Below, one piece after another: positions 34,601 to 49,600 of a stretch of DNA of 64,000 nucleotides; the stretch's first letter is position 1; every line of letters begins with the position of its first letter. Source of the stretch: Paguma larvata (lineage: Eukaryota; Chordata; Mammalia; Carnivora; Viverridae); contig CM057841.1 in NCBI GenBank assembly GCA_030068075.1, forward strand, positions 45,487,030-45,551,029, in the 5' to 3' direction. The translations under genes were made by a program, and so were the position numbers. The notes beneath the pieces are model-generated. The model was not told where the DNA came from. It was given only the letters and a program-made list of their open reading frames with translations, and searched no databases.

Positions 34601-37600
34601 CTTCTGGATGGTCCGGCTCCACTCTGTATACTGTTTGTCCGGGATGCTGTACTCAAATACCTGAGGAAGGATATGATACAGAAGAAATGCAGGCTAGTAC
34701 CCAGAAAACCTGGAAGGATATCCCTTATTCCTAACCACAAAATATCTATACAAAACCTACTATATCATACTCAGCTTTATGCTTTCTACTGTTTTTTAAG
34801 GTAAACTATGGAACAGTAAACAACATAGCACAGAAAGGTTTATAGCAAAAAGTCACCCTGTCACTGTGACATCTCTCTTCTCCAAGAGCAGTCTATTTCA
34901 TTCTTTTTAAAGTTTATTTATTGCGAGAGAGAAAGAGAGCAAGCAGAGGAGGTGGAGACAGAGAGAATCCCAAGCAGGATCTGCACCGACAGTGCAGAGT
35001 GAGCTGGAACTCTCAAACCGAGAGATAAAGACCTAAGCTGAAATCAAGAGTCCGACACTTAAGTGAGACACCCGGGCACCCCAAAAGCAGCCTATTTCTT
35101 ATTTACATCTTTCCAGATATTTTATGCATATAATATTTTCTATTCTGCATGTTGCATTTTTCATTTAGCATTATATCATGTCAATACCAAAAACTATATC
35201 TATATATCACTCTTGCTCCCTTAAAGAACACATAATAAGCCATTCACTTTTGAGATTTACCATGATTTACTTATCTGTTTAATGGACACTTATTTCCAAT
35301 CTTTCACTACTGTGAACAAGGCTGCAATGATAATCTCTGTATCAATGTCTTTTTGCACAACTTAAGGTTTACATCTATAAGGAAGAACTTTTAGAACTGG
35401 AACTTCCGAATCAAAGATTATGTGGATTTAATTTTTTTTTACATATCTCAATGTGTCCTCCCAGCACTGTGTATTATCAACTCTACTGATCTCTGTTAAT
35501 CTAACAGATATAAAAAATTTACCATCAGCTTTAATAACTGAAGCCCCTAAGGGACCAAAGCCAGGAAAAGGCATCAGGTGGACACTATGTGTGACAAAGA
35601 CAAGCATGAGGTTTCACTAAACTTTCAGACTCTGGTCAAGGACAAAATCCCACAAAACTGAAATGAGAGATTTCATTTTCTGAATAGAACATATACATGT
35701 GTACATGTGTGAGACCATACTTAATCTTTCCAACAGCTCAGTGAAGAAGGTATTATGCCCATTTTACAGACGAGGATATATAAGTATTGATCATTTCACA
35801 ATGTGTTCCATAACTTAAATATTAAACTTTTTTTAATCTTTATTTATTTTTGAGAAAGAGAGAGAGAGACAGAGTGCAAAGCAGGAGAGGAACAGAAAGA
35901 GAGAGTGACAAAGAATCTGAAGCAGGCTCCAGGCTCTGAACTGTCAGCACAGAGCCCAACGCGGGGCTCAAACTCACAAACCGCGGGCTCATGACCTGAG
36001 TGGAAGTCAGACACTCAAACGACTGAGCCACCAAGGCATCCCCATAACTCAGATATTTTAAAGATCTTCTTCCAACTTGGTATGGACAAAAGAAGTGGCC
36101 TATGCACTCACTCATTTTGGTTAAGTATGTTACAGATAACAGACTTCACTATGGCCTGATTTTGTTATTTCAAAACTGAAGGTGAAATACATGATCTTTT
36201 AGTCATTTCAGCTCTTAGGACCTTATTCCATCCTATATTCAGTCTAACACTCGGGTCTATGTCATCTCTAATCTAAAAACAAGCAGTAAAGTGAGAACTT
36301 AAATATTGCTCCTCCTTCCTGTACTTTTTTACTCTATAAACTCAGTGCTTCATCACTCCATTGTGCCCATCAAGCACCCAGGCTATACACGAAGTTTTAC
36401 TTCACACAGGAGAAAACTACCTATATATCATCCAGTATTTTCAAATGAAAGCTCCTCCAAAATTGTCATTATCTCAACTTCTTAGTTATTGTCCAGCATA
36501 AAAGAATTAGAAAGCTCTGGAATCTCTTACCTGCTGGTCGGAATGAGCAATGACAAGGTTGTTGGTATTGGGGGCGATAGCCAGGGCAGTCACAGGAAAA
36601 TTATAGGCAGGTACTGTGCAGTGAAGCTGAGGATGCATAAGAGACACAAAAGATAACTCTACATATCTTCTCTCAGGAAAGACTCCATGGTCTAGTCAGT
36701 TGATTTTAAATAGCATTCCTTAGAACTCTTAAGAGTTCTAAGGAAGTTCCCACAAATGTCAGGTGGTACCCACAAACAATAAACCTTAATTCTGTTTAAA
36801 ATTAAAAAAACAAACACATTTAACGCTCACACAACGGACAGCATTTGCAGAAAACTTCAGAGTACGGCTTTTGCTGCTCTCTCCTCTATATGAACTGCCC
36901 ATAAGTACATCATTGAATAAGGAATCTGTAGCTCTACACTAAAAAGAAACTAATGTCTCGACATGGACATTTATGTATAGTTGCAAGACACGTGCACCAC
37001 TACATAGTGTCAGGCAAAGCTCAAAGAGCAGTACATGCTCCTGTCACACTGCCATAAAGATTGAGTTATGTAGTTAATGGGCAAACTCACTAAATGTTGC
37101 AGTTTGATATTGTTCTATAAACTTTTCATGCTTGCTACAAGCTTTGGGTAGGTCTTAGCTGATTTTTATGATGATGAAAACTTGTAAGGGATCATCAGTA
37201 ATTCAATGTGTGAATGATCGTTAGTGTTTAATGAAAAGTATTTTCCTATTATTCCTTTGTCAAACTTCTGTTTAATTTAAAAATACCTTGAAATTACAAG
37301 GCAAGCTATTAAGGAAATTGTTACTATCTCCAATTATTCATCTAGATAAATCAGAATTTTCTTCACCACAATGTAGAAATAATCTAGATGTGAATTCATC
37401 ATTCATAAATCCTTAACTTTAAAATTTTGTACAAGAGTGTTTTCACTGTTCCAATTGACTGACTTTAATGTTGCAGATTATAGTTTTTAGGCTCCAAACA
37501 AATAAAACAGGAAAAATTCTTAGTTAAAAAAAAAAAAAGTCCAGTAATTTCCCAGGTCATACCAATCTGCCTTGAGACTTGTAACTGCATGGCTAACTTC

Positions 37601-40600
37601 CTCCTGTTTCTGACTACTAAGGCCTACGCTTACCTTTAGATGTTTCACGTTGTACACATGGACTCCAGCACTGGTACCTGATGCAGCTAGCCAATTCCCA
37701 TCTGGACTGACTGCCAAAAGACACATGGACTCCACCGTCCCTGTGCAGACAGAACAATAGTTAATCTCTGAATTCAGTGTCCGCAGCCAGCCCTGGCCTG
37801 AGTATGATGACAAACAAAAGTCAATTAAGACTTATATTTATTTATTTTATAATTTTTTATTTTCTTAAAGAGGGAGAAATATTTTTTAAGTTTATTTATT
37901 TTTGAGAGAGAGCACAAGTGAGAGGGGCAGAAAGAGAGGGAGAGAGAGAATTCCAAGCACCGTCCGTGCAGAGCCTGATGTGGAGCTTGAACTCACGAAC
38001 CATGAGATCATGACCTGAGCCAAAGTCAGAAGCTTAACTGACTGAACCACCCAGGTACCCCAAGACTTTTAAATCATGAATGGATAATTTCTTGATAGTT
38101 TTGCAAATAAGTTCTACATGTTAGTCTACTATTTTCATTTAATTAGCCATCCTTCGTGTGAAGAGAAGTCAGAGATAAATGTGAAAGCATCACTTGCTCA
38201 AGCCTGAGACACTGCCTACTACAGAAGGGGAGAATCAAGGCGGCAGCTACCTAAAGTCTGTATTTTAATGGTTTCAAACTCCTTTCCTACCAAATGGTTT
38301 TTTTTTAATTGTTTAATGTTTATTTATTTTTGAGAGAGACAGAAGTGTGAGCATGGGAAGGTCAGAAAGAGAGAGAGACACAGAATCCGAAGCAGGTTCT
38401 AGGCTCTGAGCTCTCAGCACAGAGCCCAATACGAGCTCGAACCCACAAGGGCGTGAGATCATGACCTGAGCTGAAGTCAGACGCTTAACCGCCTGAGCCA
38501 CCCAGGTGCCCCTGTACAAATGGCTTTTAATCAAAGCTAAGGACAAACAGCAAGCTCAAAAGGCTTGATGTGTATCTTTAATTTATTGGGTACCTGCTGT
38601 ATATTTAGCACTAAGGGAGCATGGGCACATATGGGCCATCTTTGTCATCAAGGGATTCTAAACCAATCTGGCAAAATGAAGACTCGTGGGTTAAAAATCA
38701 AACAGTGATGTTATATGCCAAAATAATGTACTGCATACAACACCCCCGAAAGAGGAAAAAACTTTATAACGAGACATAAACCAGATGCTACAGGATGGGT
38801 GTGGTGGGTAGAAAAGGATGGAGAACAACATGAGCCAAGTGACAAGGACCGGAATACACAGTGTGAGCGCTGTGAAGAGACCAGCTTGACTGTAAGAGGA
38901 CAAGAGATGGAAGGAGAGGAACAGATAGAGCAATATCCATAATGCATAATCCCTTAAGGGATCCCTTTGAAGGGATGCTAAATGCAAAAGACAGAGTCTA
39001 ATTTTTTAATAAAAACATATACAGGCACTTAAAATACACTGTCACTTATTTTATCTGCCTCCTAACTTGTAGGTTTTTTTTCCTGTACGCTTCTTGAGCA
39101 GCTTATGAACAGTGAGAGTTTAAGTTAAAAGAACGGATTTTCTAGGCTGAAGGGAGTCTAAATGACAGTGAAGCCGCTATAACCTAGGGCAAAAGAGAAG
39201 GGAAAAGGCCAATGGCAAGTACTGGGTACCAAGCTCTCAATCATGAACTCAGTAACAGTGAGCTATACAGTTAGTCATGCATACATGCTCTCAGACAACA
39301 TGGGATATTTGGTCATGAACTTTATGTGACAGGTAATACAACTGCATGTGTAAATTCATCTTTACTGAAAACAACCAACCAAAAAAATTAACATGTCCAA
39401 AAAAAAGACCTATATATAAACATCTGTCAGAAATATACAAAAATAGTGGCGCCTGAGTGGCTCAGTCAGTTAAGTGTCCCACTTTGGCTCAGGTCATGAT
39501 CTCATGGTTCGTGAGTTCAAGCCCCGCGTCCGGCTCTGTGCTGACAGCTCAGAGCCTGGAGCCTGCTTCAGATTCTGCATCTCCCTCTCTCTGCCCCTTC
39601 TCCCTCACACTCAGTTCCTCTCTCCTTCAAAAACAAACATCTGAAAAATTAAAACAAACAAAATACACAAAAATATTAATGGCAGTTATTTCTAGGTGTC
39701 AGGATTACGGATGATTTTAACTTTCTTCTTGCTCTGCTAACAAAACTCTAAGAAGGGTGATGAAAGTTCTGGCCCCAAATAAGGAATCAAAAATCCAGTG
39801 AGAAAAGAGTAGGTGTAAGGAACATTTCAGATCTCATCAAGCATTTTCACTTGCCAGACATCTCCTTCTCTTTTAAAGTGCAAGCATGTGAGTATTTACA
39901 GGGTGGAGAAGAGCATTAGGGAGCCCCAACAATGAATGAGGTTTAAAGAGAAAAAAAAGATATATCGGAGACTGACAACTCTCTCCCTTGGACGGTTACC
40001 AAGTTCCCACCTGACTGAGGCTGGAAAGTATGCAGGTGCTTGAAGCTTCCTTCCAAGAGCCGAATGATATGTAGAGACCCTTGATTTGATGCCACAAAGA
40101 GCTTTGTTGAATCTTCAGAAAACAAAATCTGAAGGGCAGAGCGAAGGAATGCTGGCATTTTGGAAACCTTGAGGTGAACCAGTAGTAAAAAACCAGTAAG
40201 AGAGAGAAGTGAGACCTAGAATCCATCAAAAATAACCACAGCCAGGCTTAAATGACATTAATGCTTCCTGTATCTATGGAAGCCAACTAACACTAGCATG
40301 CCTATTGTAACCTTTCCATCCCCTCTTTCATCTTTTCAAAAGCCTGAGCTTTATTGCCACTTTCTGGGATTTCCCTATACCTCGAAAATCATAATCCATT
40401 CAAAATGGAAATAAAATACTGTTTTATAACAGCTGTCTCCAAATAGCTTTTCATGATTCATATCCAGTATGTTCCACTTCACACAAAAATCACACACTTA
40501 AGATATTTCTTCTTATTCAACCAGACATTGGGTTATCACTTACCCTTTGGAGGTTTATGTTGTCATGTTCATAATTCAACCGATAAAGAAAAAATCGAGA

Positions 40601-43600
40601 AGTTGTAGAATAGGCTATCCAACTTCCACATGGGGAGATACAGCTGCAAATTATGTTCTCAGGACCCTAGCAATGTTAGGAATCAGGATGAATATTCATG
40701 AAAAACTTCATTATGTCAAGGTTCACTGTGACATGAATCCTCTCCTCAAGCTATAGCCACTCTGGATATAACCACAAATACCTACACATAATCTTGACAC
40801 TCATATGCTATGTGTCACTGGTATTATTTCCGAGGTACAGCACCTGAATGGTGTGGCTTGATTTCCAAAACCAAGAACAGAGGTCTATGAATACTGTAAA
40901 CTTATCTCAGCCCTTCGTGTACTTTAAATCCTAACTAGAAACCTGAGAAGAAAAACATTTAATACAGTACGGCTTTGGACGCCAGATGACTTTGAAAACT
41001 AATTTTCTGGATTTTGCTTGCTTGTTTCATTTTTGTCTATGATACCTGCCTAACAACTTGGAAGAAATAGTAAGCAAAAAAAATCTGAAAAACAAAGGAA
41101 AAGTTCAATGTCACATTTATATAATTAAAAAAACTCACAAAATAACTAAATTTATGTACACCTACACTCTGTCACACAAAAAAAGTATCTGGAAGGAGAT
41201 ACAGCTAATTAATTAATTATTCCAGGAGAGTTACCTAGAATTTTAAGAGGCACTCGAGAATATAAACTATGAATACTGTATGAATTCTTTATAGTGAAAA
41301 CTGTATTTACAAACATTTGTGTAATTAAAATAAGGACATTTAGGGGCACCTGGCTGGTTCAGTTAGAAAAGCATCTGACTCTTGATCTCAAGGTCATGAG
41401 ATCAAGCCCCATGTTGGGCACAGAGTAAAAAAATAAATAAATAAAAGCTTAAAAAAAAAAGACATTTAGTGGTACATATATACAATGGACTACTATGTGG
41501 CAATGAGAAAAAATGAAATCTGGCCATGTGTAGCAACATGGATGGAACTGGAGGGTATTATGTTAAGTGAAATAAGTTAATCAGAAAAAGACAGATACCA
41601 TATGTTTCCACGAATAGGTGGACTTTGTGAGACTAAGCAAAAACCAGGGGGAGGGGAAGAGGGGAAAGAAAAAAAATGACACAGAGAGGGAGGGAGATAA
41701 AACATAAGAGACTCTCAAAGACTAAGAACTAACTGAGGGCGAGGGGGATGGGGGGGGAGAGGGGGTGATGGGCATTAGAAAAGGGCACATGTTGGGATGA
41801 ACACTGGGTGTTTTATGTAAACCAATTTGAAAATAAACTATTATAAATGAAAAAAAAAAGATATTTAAAAGAAGTTACACAAAGCAATTTGCATGTTATA
41901 TTCTCATTACAATAGAAAAAAAGGATATACCCATGCACACAGAAATTTTTTCTGGCAGGACATATAAAAAACCATTGGCAGTGATTATCTTTGGAGAATG
42001 GGACCAGGATTCGGGTAAGAAGGAGGCTCATTTTTCATTGTATACTCTTTTACCATTTCAATTTTATAAAAATATACAAGCTATTTGCATAATAATAATA
42101 ATAAAAAACCCACACCAATTTCCTGTATTCATTCATCCAATAAATTCTGAATGCCTTACTTATAATTACAGGAAACCCAGTTTTGTTGACATGGTTCGTC
42201 ATTCATATAATTGAAGATTTTAGAGTTTTATGATGTCAACTAGGCAACCCTCAAAATTCAGAATGAGAAAACTGTGCTGGATTTCAGAGCCAGAACACAC
42301 AGTTAAAACTTCCTTACCTTTGTTTTGAGGTGCAGCAAATGATCTGCATCTTTAGAAAGTGGAAGGGTATCCCCATTCTTTCCTGAAATAAGAAATTTCC
42401 CTGAGTTTTTCTTCTCAAAGGAATGTTATTTGTACATTTTTCTTCTAAAAAGTCATTCCTAGGTAGGATGAAATCTACCACTGGAAATTTTAAAAAATCT
42501 CTGACATAGTAAACCCAACTTTCTGGGTTTACATAAAGAGGAAAAGCAGTGAGTACTTTCTTAGCTTCTGTCTAGGTGCCTCGGATGTGGCCCAAGGTAT
42601 ATCACTAATTCTCTGAAGCCATAACACACAGCCAGGCATTGAGGTGGGTGGGAGTAGGGTTTGTGTGGCCTCAACTTCAACTTAATTTGCTCATTTTGGA
42701 ACCTAAAGCAAAAACCTCTCCTCTACTATAAAAGAACAGAACCCAAACATTTTCTCAACAGGTCATACAAAAGGCCACTAGGTTATCACTCCAGTAAGAT
42801 TCACGTGCCCTTCTTTTCCATGCAAGGCTGTCACCGCCCAATATGAAATCTTGTCATTTTCAGCAGCCTGTTTTGCTCCCAGGGCAACCCTAACCTCCAC
42901 TATCCTCGGCAGGGCACCTCACAGAATCATAAACTCTCAGCATATGACCCAGTAACCTGCAAACAATTCTAACAGTCTGAAGAACTCCTTTTCTCTGTCC
43001 CATGAGTGGGAAAACCAAAAGACAGAAAAAACTACTTCCATTTTTCCACAAGCAGAATTTCAATTGCAATTCTAATCCCTTGCTTCTCTCTCCAGTCCTT
43101 TTAATGGAAAAGACTTTCTTCCATCGTACCTGTTGCAACTGTAGATCCCAATCGCCAAAGTTCCAAGTGATGAGCAAACTGGAAAAGGAGAAGGTGCCTC
43201 TTTTTTGAACAGGAAATGAGACGTCGCTGTATCCGGAAATGAAAAGTGATAAATAAGCAGGACTGTTTACCGCCTCAGTACTAGACACAGCAGCAACATC
43301 CTAGCACATTTTTCACTGACAAAATCCATTTACTTCACAAAAATGTCCTAAGTACGACCATATGCCAGCACTGTCCTAGGATCTAAGAGCATAATGATAA
43401 ATAAAACATAGCTACTGCCCTCCAGCTTGTAGTCTAAAAGAGTTGACAAAAAATTAAACAGGTTACATCAAGTGTGTTAAGAATTTTAATAGGGCTAAGC
43501 ACGGCATATAATGGAAGAAAAGTAGAAAGTATATCTCATCTAGCCTCAAAAAGCCAGGACCCCAGATTCGTAAAGACAAGTCAGGCAAAAAGGGCAGCTA

Positions 43601-46600
43601 CCCTGCCTTTTTTGTTCCAGGCGGAGGGATGGCATGTGAAATAGCTCCAAGGTAAAAGCATTACAGGGAATAAAAAGTCTTTCAGCACACTAAACTGGAT
43701 GGGGGTAATGAGAAGGTGCAGCGTGTTTGACAGGAGAGGGGAGAGAAGATGCCGAAGGACCAGGGCCAGACCAAGACAGGTTTCAGAGGCCATGCTAAGG
43801 AATTAGGTCTTTATCCTGAAGGACCAACCAAAGGCTTTTTAAGCATGGAATGATGAGCAAAGTTGTTTTTTGAATGGATCAATGGAGAACAGGCTGAAAT
43901 GGTGCAAATATAAAAAGGAGATTGTTAACAGGTGAATCCAGTTGAGAAAAGACACTGATTCAAACCAGGATAATAGCAATGTAGATAAAGAGAAACTACT
44001 AGATTCACAAGACAATGAGGAGGTAGACTCAGGAAGTGTTACTGGTTGAATGGGATGTAGAAGCAGGTAGCAGGGAGAAGGGTTTCTAGCTTGGGAAGAT
44101 GTCATTTTACCTAGAAAGGAATACTGGAAGCCTAGATTTTCGTGCTCCCACCCAGAATAAGAGTCCAGCCTTAAAAACAAAAAAACAACACCCCCCGCCC
44201 CCCACTAAACCACAACTATCTGGAAGAGGGAATAATTTCCCCCAGAAAGTGAAACAGGAGTGTTGCTGTAAATCTCTTGGCCCCTGTAAATGTTTTTACG
44301 GGACGCTTACCTCACAAACAGAAGAACGAAGAAGGTAGGTAACTATACAAGTCCTACAGATTTGCCCAGGAAGTGTGAGCTGTACTCAGTCTTATAAGAC
44401 AGAGGAGAGGGACGGTGGCGGCTAAGGGGCAATACTTACATGGGGAAAAGTGATTTTTCGGAGAGCAGCATCGTAATTCTTAACCTCCACCTTCTCCATG
44501 AGGGGACGAATGACTAAGTGGGTGTCAGTGCCTGTGGCGGGAGCGGGGAGGGAAGGCAGCGGAATTAAAAACAGTCTCACGTGAAAATAACCAGAGCTGG
44601 GTAAAGCAGCAGCCTGGCAGAGAGTGCAACCTACCCCCAGATATCAGTGCCGTCGGGCTGTGGGCCACAGCTCGGACGTCATGTGTGTGATGCTGGAATG
44701 GCTTCGTCCGCACCCACTGCTTCTCGCTGCTGTTGGAAGTCACAGAGACCAGCTGAAAATGGAATACTGTCCCCTCGGCTGTGCCCACCACGAAACTGTC
44801 TTCTTGCTGAGAAATTAAATCATTAGGGAGGTACATTTGAGCAAAACAGGGCCCAGATTTAAATATATTCCCTGAGGTTTTCTGTCTGCACAGCTTAGGG
44901 GAAAACCTATGCCCCAAATTGAAAGGTAGGTTATGGGGTCTTTTTCCTCCAGAAACTGACAGTTCCATTAGAGGAGCAACCTCACACATGGGTAATAATG
45001 TGCCCTCTACTGACGAAATTAACGTGTACCTCACACGGTTACAGTGCTTTCAAATATACAAACTAGACCCCATTAGAAAAACAACAAAAAAGATCACCTA
45101 GGAGTAAATTTAATAGTAATAAAAACATATCATCAAAAGATTTGGAAACAATGACTCAGATACGTGTATGTCAATGTTCGTAGCAGCATTATTCACAAAA
45201 ACCAAAAGATGAAAACCCAAATGCACATCAACAGATGAATAAATAAACATAATCAGTATACACATATAATGAATATTATTCAGCCTTAAAAAGGGATGAA
45301 AATTCTGATAGTGATATTAAAATGGATGAACTTTGAAAACATTATGCTAGATAAAATAACCCAGACAAAAAAGGACAAATATTTATGATACCACTTAAAT
45401 GGGGTACCTAAATAGCAAATTCATAGGGACAGAGTGTAGAATAAATTACAAAAGGGCCTGAGAAAAGGGAGAAAATAAGGAGTTATTTTTTAACGGGTAC
45501 ATTTTCTGTGTGATGAAAAAGTTCTGAAAATGGATAGAGGTGATGGTTGCACAAAACTGTGAATGTACTAACGCCACTGAATTGTACTTAAAAATGGTTA
45601 AAATGGCCTATTTGTTATGTACATAAACAATTAAAAAAAAAAAGTACTGGGAATTTGAAAGAAAAACTGCTAAACTGTAATCAAACTGCAGTCAAAACCC
45701 TGAAGCTCACTGCCGTTTTTTTAGGGATGAGGAGAGGGTATGCTGAGGAGGGAGGGAAGTACCCTGGTCTGTATCACACAAAGACCCAGGTGCCTGATCC
45801 TCAGTTTTAGGCTCTCTCTAACCAGGATTTTGAACACTGTGATTTGTGTTATTTTTAAAAGGTCTTAATATGTCCATAATTTTTAAAATTCCTTTATATG
45901 CTCAAAAAATCATTCTCATCTTAACTCCAGTTTTTAAAAATAAATCTAACTTTGAGCAGAGGAAAATAAATAGGATGGATATTGGATGAGGTAGTGATAA
46001 ACCTAGGAACTTGGACCAGCACCTAACCAATCACACAGCACCAAGACTAGTCAGCCAGTTAAGAGAAATGAAATGTCTAAACACATATGAACATGTAGTT
46101 GAATCAACTATACACTTGCTGTGCTAAGAACTATATATATGTCATATAATCTCTAGTCCTTGAGTAACTTACAAGGTTAAGTGACCATTTGCCCTACGAG
46201 GAGAAAATGTGAATGACTTTGAAATAAACATAACAAGGATTGGTATCCTTGTCTAGAGAACACTTGGACGGTCTTGGAGCCAGTTTACAACTCTATAAAC
46301 TGTAGTACTGAGAGTGAGGCAAAACAAGTTTGCCTGATGGAATGCAACTGCTAACTGCTCTGTGGACACTGAGTCTTACAATTTGTAAAGTCATTTCGGC
46401 ATTCCTAATGGCCGTATAGAACCCTGTGTTGGTGAAATTGTCCTTTGAACTGCTTATAACATCTTACTGGTTTCCTCATTAGTTAATGAGTTACCGAAAA
46501 TCTCTGACATTTCCATTTCATGTTTGTATGAATAATGATTTTATCTTTTTTCCTCCCCTAATCATCATTTAATAGCTCTTTACACAGGTAAGGAAACTGG

Positions 46601-49600
46601 AACTTCAAGAGGTCTAGAGATAATGACAAAGACACTTGGTCATCTGCCTTCAAAGCCTTTGCTCTGGGCACACCACACTCCCTCAATCTTGTGCCAGCTC
46701 TCTTTGAGGTAATTTGAAGGCACATGACGGTGAGATGGAAAGCATATCTGAAGGACAGCATATAAGTTAACCCAAACCAGCCTCTCCCTCACCTGCTCTA
46801 AGGAAACCATTATCCAAGGAAAAGTGGAGACAATGAAGGAACTCACACATTGTCCTCTACATTCAACTAAAGAGTTCATTTATACATAAAAGCTGGGCGG
46901 GGGGGGCAGTTTGCACAAAGTTCCACCAAAAGAGAGGGACCAAAAAGACAACTCTAACTCACTTCACCTCATCTTTGCTCAAGGTGGAATCATGAAAGAA
47001 ATGACAAGGAAAAAAGAAAAGCCCTGTCTTAGGGCACAGAGGGAACAAAGCAAGGAGAAAGCTGACCTAAAAAGGGAGGGGAAAGTGTCCTAATTTAATC
47101 AGAGTGACTGTTTCACACAGAAAAATCTCAAGACTGACCTCTAAATGAAAGCAAATGTTCCCTACAGCTCTCTGCAAGAATCAGTACTTGCCTACTTGAT
47201 AAGGGTGAAAGACATCTAAGAAGATCAAAGGACTGGGCATTTGCCACCATTCAGTCTTCAGCCAATGAAAATCCATTTAAAAGTATCTAAAAATAATCAA
47301 CTGTTCTGGCAAGAGAATGTAGAGAAAACCCGTGAAATTAGGATCCATTTCGAAAAAGACGTGAAAATGCCAACCCCACACTCACTCAGTGCCAGGTACT
47401 GCACTCAGCACTTTACATGCACTGCCCAATTAATCCTCCCTAAACTCGATGAAGCGTGTATTACTAACATCCCTGTTTTCACAGAGGAAGAAACGGGTAT
47501 TTACAGACAAGCAGCCTGCCCAAGGAGCCTAAGTGCTACAGCTGGGGTTCTAAACCAAGTATGCCTTAGTCCGTAGTGCGTGATAAGCATTTTTAGGGCT
47601 GGAATTTGTACAATTACATTTGTCAACTAAAAAAAAATAAATAAGTAGGTACCACAGTTCACTGACTCTCAGGCACTTATCTGCCCACATTTAACCATCT
47701 CTGAAATCAGGTTATCCTCTAGCTGTGAACCTGTGCATATGTAATATCTTCAGATAAAGAGCGAATATCAAAACTTGCAGATGGGTGGTGCCTGGCTCGT
47801 TGAGTAGGTAGAGCATGCAACTCTTGATCTCAGGGTCAAGAGTGTGAGCCCCAAGTTGGGTGTGTAGTCTACTTAAAATAACAAAAACAACTTGCAGACT
47901 AATTGTCAAAAACCTGAAAGAAAATCTTGAGACTACAGTGGAGCATCATCTCCCAACACTGTGGATGGCTGGAAGGCAAGTGTCGGAAACCGGGACCCCG
48001 ATGACGGAGCTGAAAGATGATTCGGAGTCCATCTGTACATGTGAGGAAGTTTTTGGAAAACCTTATTCGCTTTATTTCATTCATATTTTCCTTGTTATAT
48101 ATGCACAAGACTAATAAAATAAAAATGTATGCTTAGGTCTCAAGGAGTTCCTCAGTAAGTAAAATATAAATTCAATGTTTAAAAAAGCATTGTGTCAGTT
48201 TATATAATAGTCTGTATATACACTTACAGAACATAAATTTTACATTTTTAAAAAAGCACTGTCATAGTTTAATTGGCAGCGTTTCTTCTTTCCCATGATA
48301 ACAAAATTATGGTATGTCTTACAATCATTTGTAATTAAGATTCAATGCAATACAGTAATTACGGGCACATGGTAGAAGAAAGATCAAACAGTAAATGGCA
48401 TACAGTACAAATTAAGCCTGCCTCCTGCCTGCCGGCCCCAACTTTCCCCTTTAAAAAAATGTTTATTTATTTTTGAGAGAAAGAGAGCAAATGGGGGATT
48501 TGCAAAGAGAAGGGGGAACAGAGGATCCAAGGGGGGCTTCTGCACTGACAGCCGAGAGCCTGATGCGGGGCCTGAACTCACAAACCACAAGATCATAACC
48601 TGAGCTGAAGTTGGATGCTCATACCGAATGAGCCACCCAGGCGTCCCTACCATTAGCATTTTTAATCTTTTCAGAAATATGAACATATATACTAGCAAAA
48701 CTACATATACAGAGAATATCAAATAAAAATACCTAATTCAAAATTATCTTCTCTGTCTTAACACCGTGTTATGTACTATTTCATACACTATACTGTGCTG
48801 CTTTTTCCCCTTCATGTATTCTGGTAACTGTTATGAAGTAGCAAATATTCACATCTTCCTTGGTCTTTGAAATATGCGCATGGTGTTTAAAATAGCACCA
48901 GGGCGTCTGGGTCTGGGTAGTTCGGTTAGTTAAGCTTCCAACTTCAGCTCAAGTTATACTCTCATGGATTGGTTCTTGAGTTCGAGCCCTATGTCAGGCT
49001 CTGTGCTGACAGCTCAGAGCCTGGAGTCAACTTGAGATTCTGTGTCTCCTCTCTCTCTTTCAAAAAATAAATGTTAAAAATATTGTCATGGCACAAAATT
49101 TAATAATTAAGTCTAAAGTTTAATGATTATAACCATTTTTGATCAAAACTCTATTTTATTGATTTTTTTAAAATGTTCGTTTTTGAGACAGAGAGAAAGA
49201 AAGCACTTGTGCAAGGGGGGGGACAGAGGATCTAAAGAGGCTCTGTGCTGACAACACAGAGCTCAATGTGGGGCTCAAACCCACCATGGGATCATGACCT
49301 GAGCTGAAGTCAGACGCTTACCTGACTGAGCCACCTAGGCACCCCTCAAAGTTCTGCTCATTTCAACTTATTCTTCATTACACTTACGTGTGACATCTAC
49401 ATGTTTCACAGGGCTTTACGACCTATCCTGTTAAGTGGGACAGAAACAACTTACAGGCAAGAAAAGCCTGCATGAGTTCTCTCTACGCTAGATATTGCAT
49501 CTGCACACTTAAGACAGCAAACAAGCCTAAAACTAAGACAAAGGATCTGGTCAGCAAATCTCAAAGTCCCTTTCCATGCCCCACTGCTAAAATATCGAAG

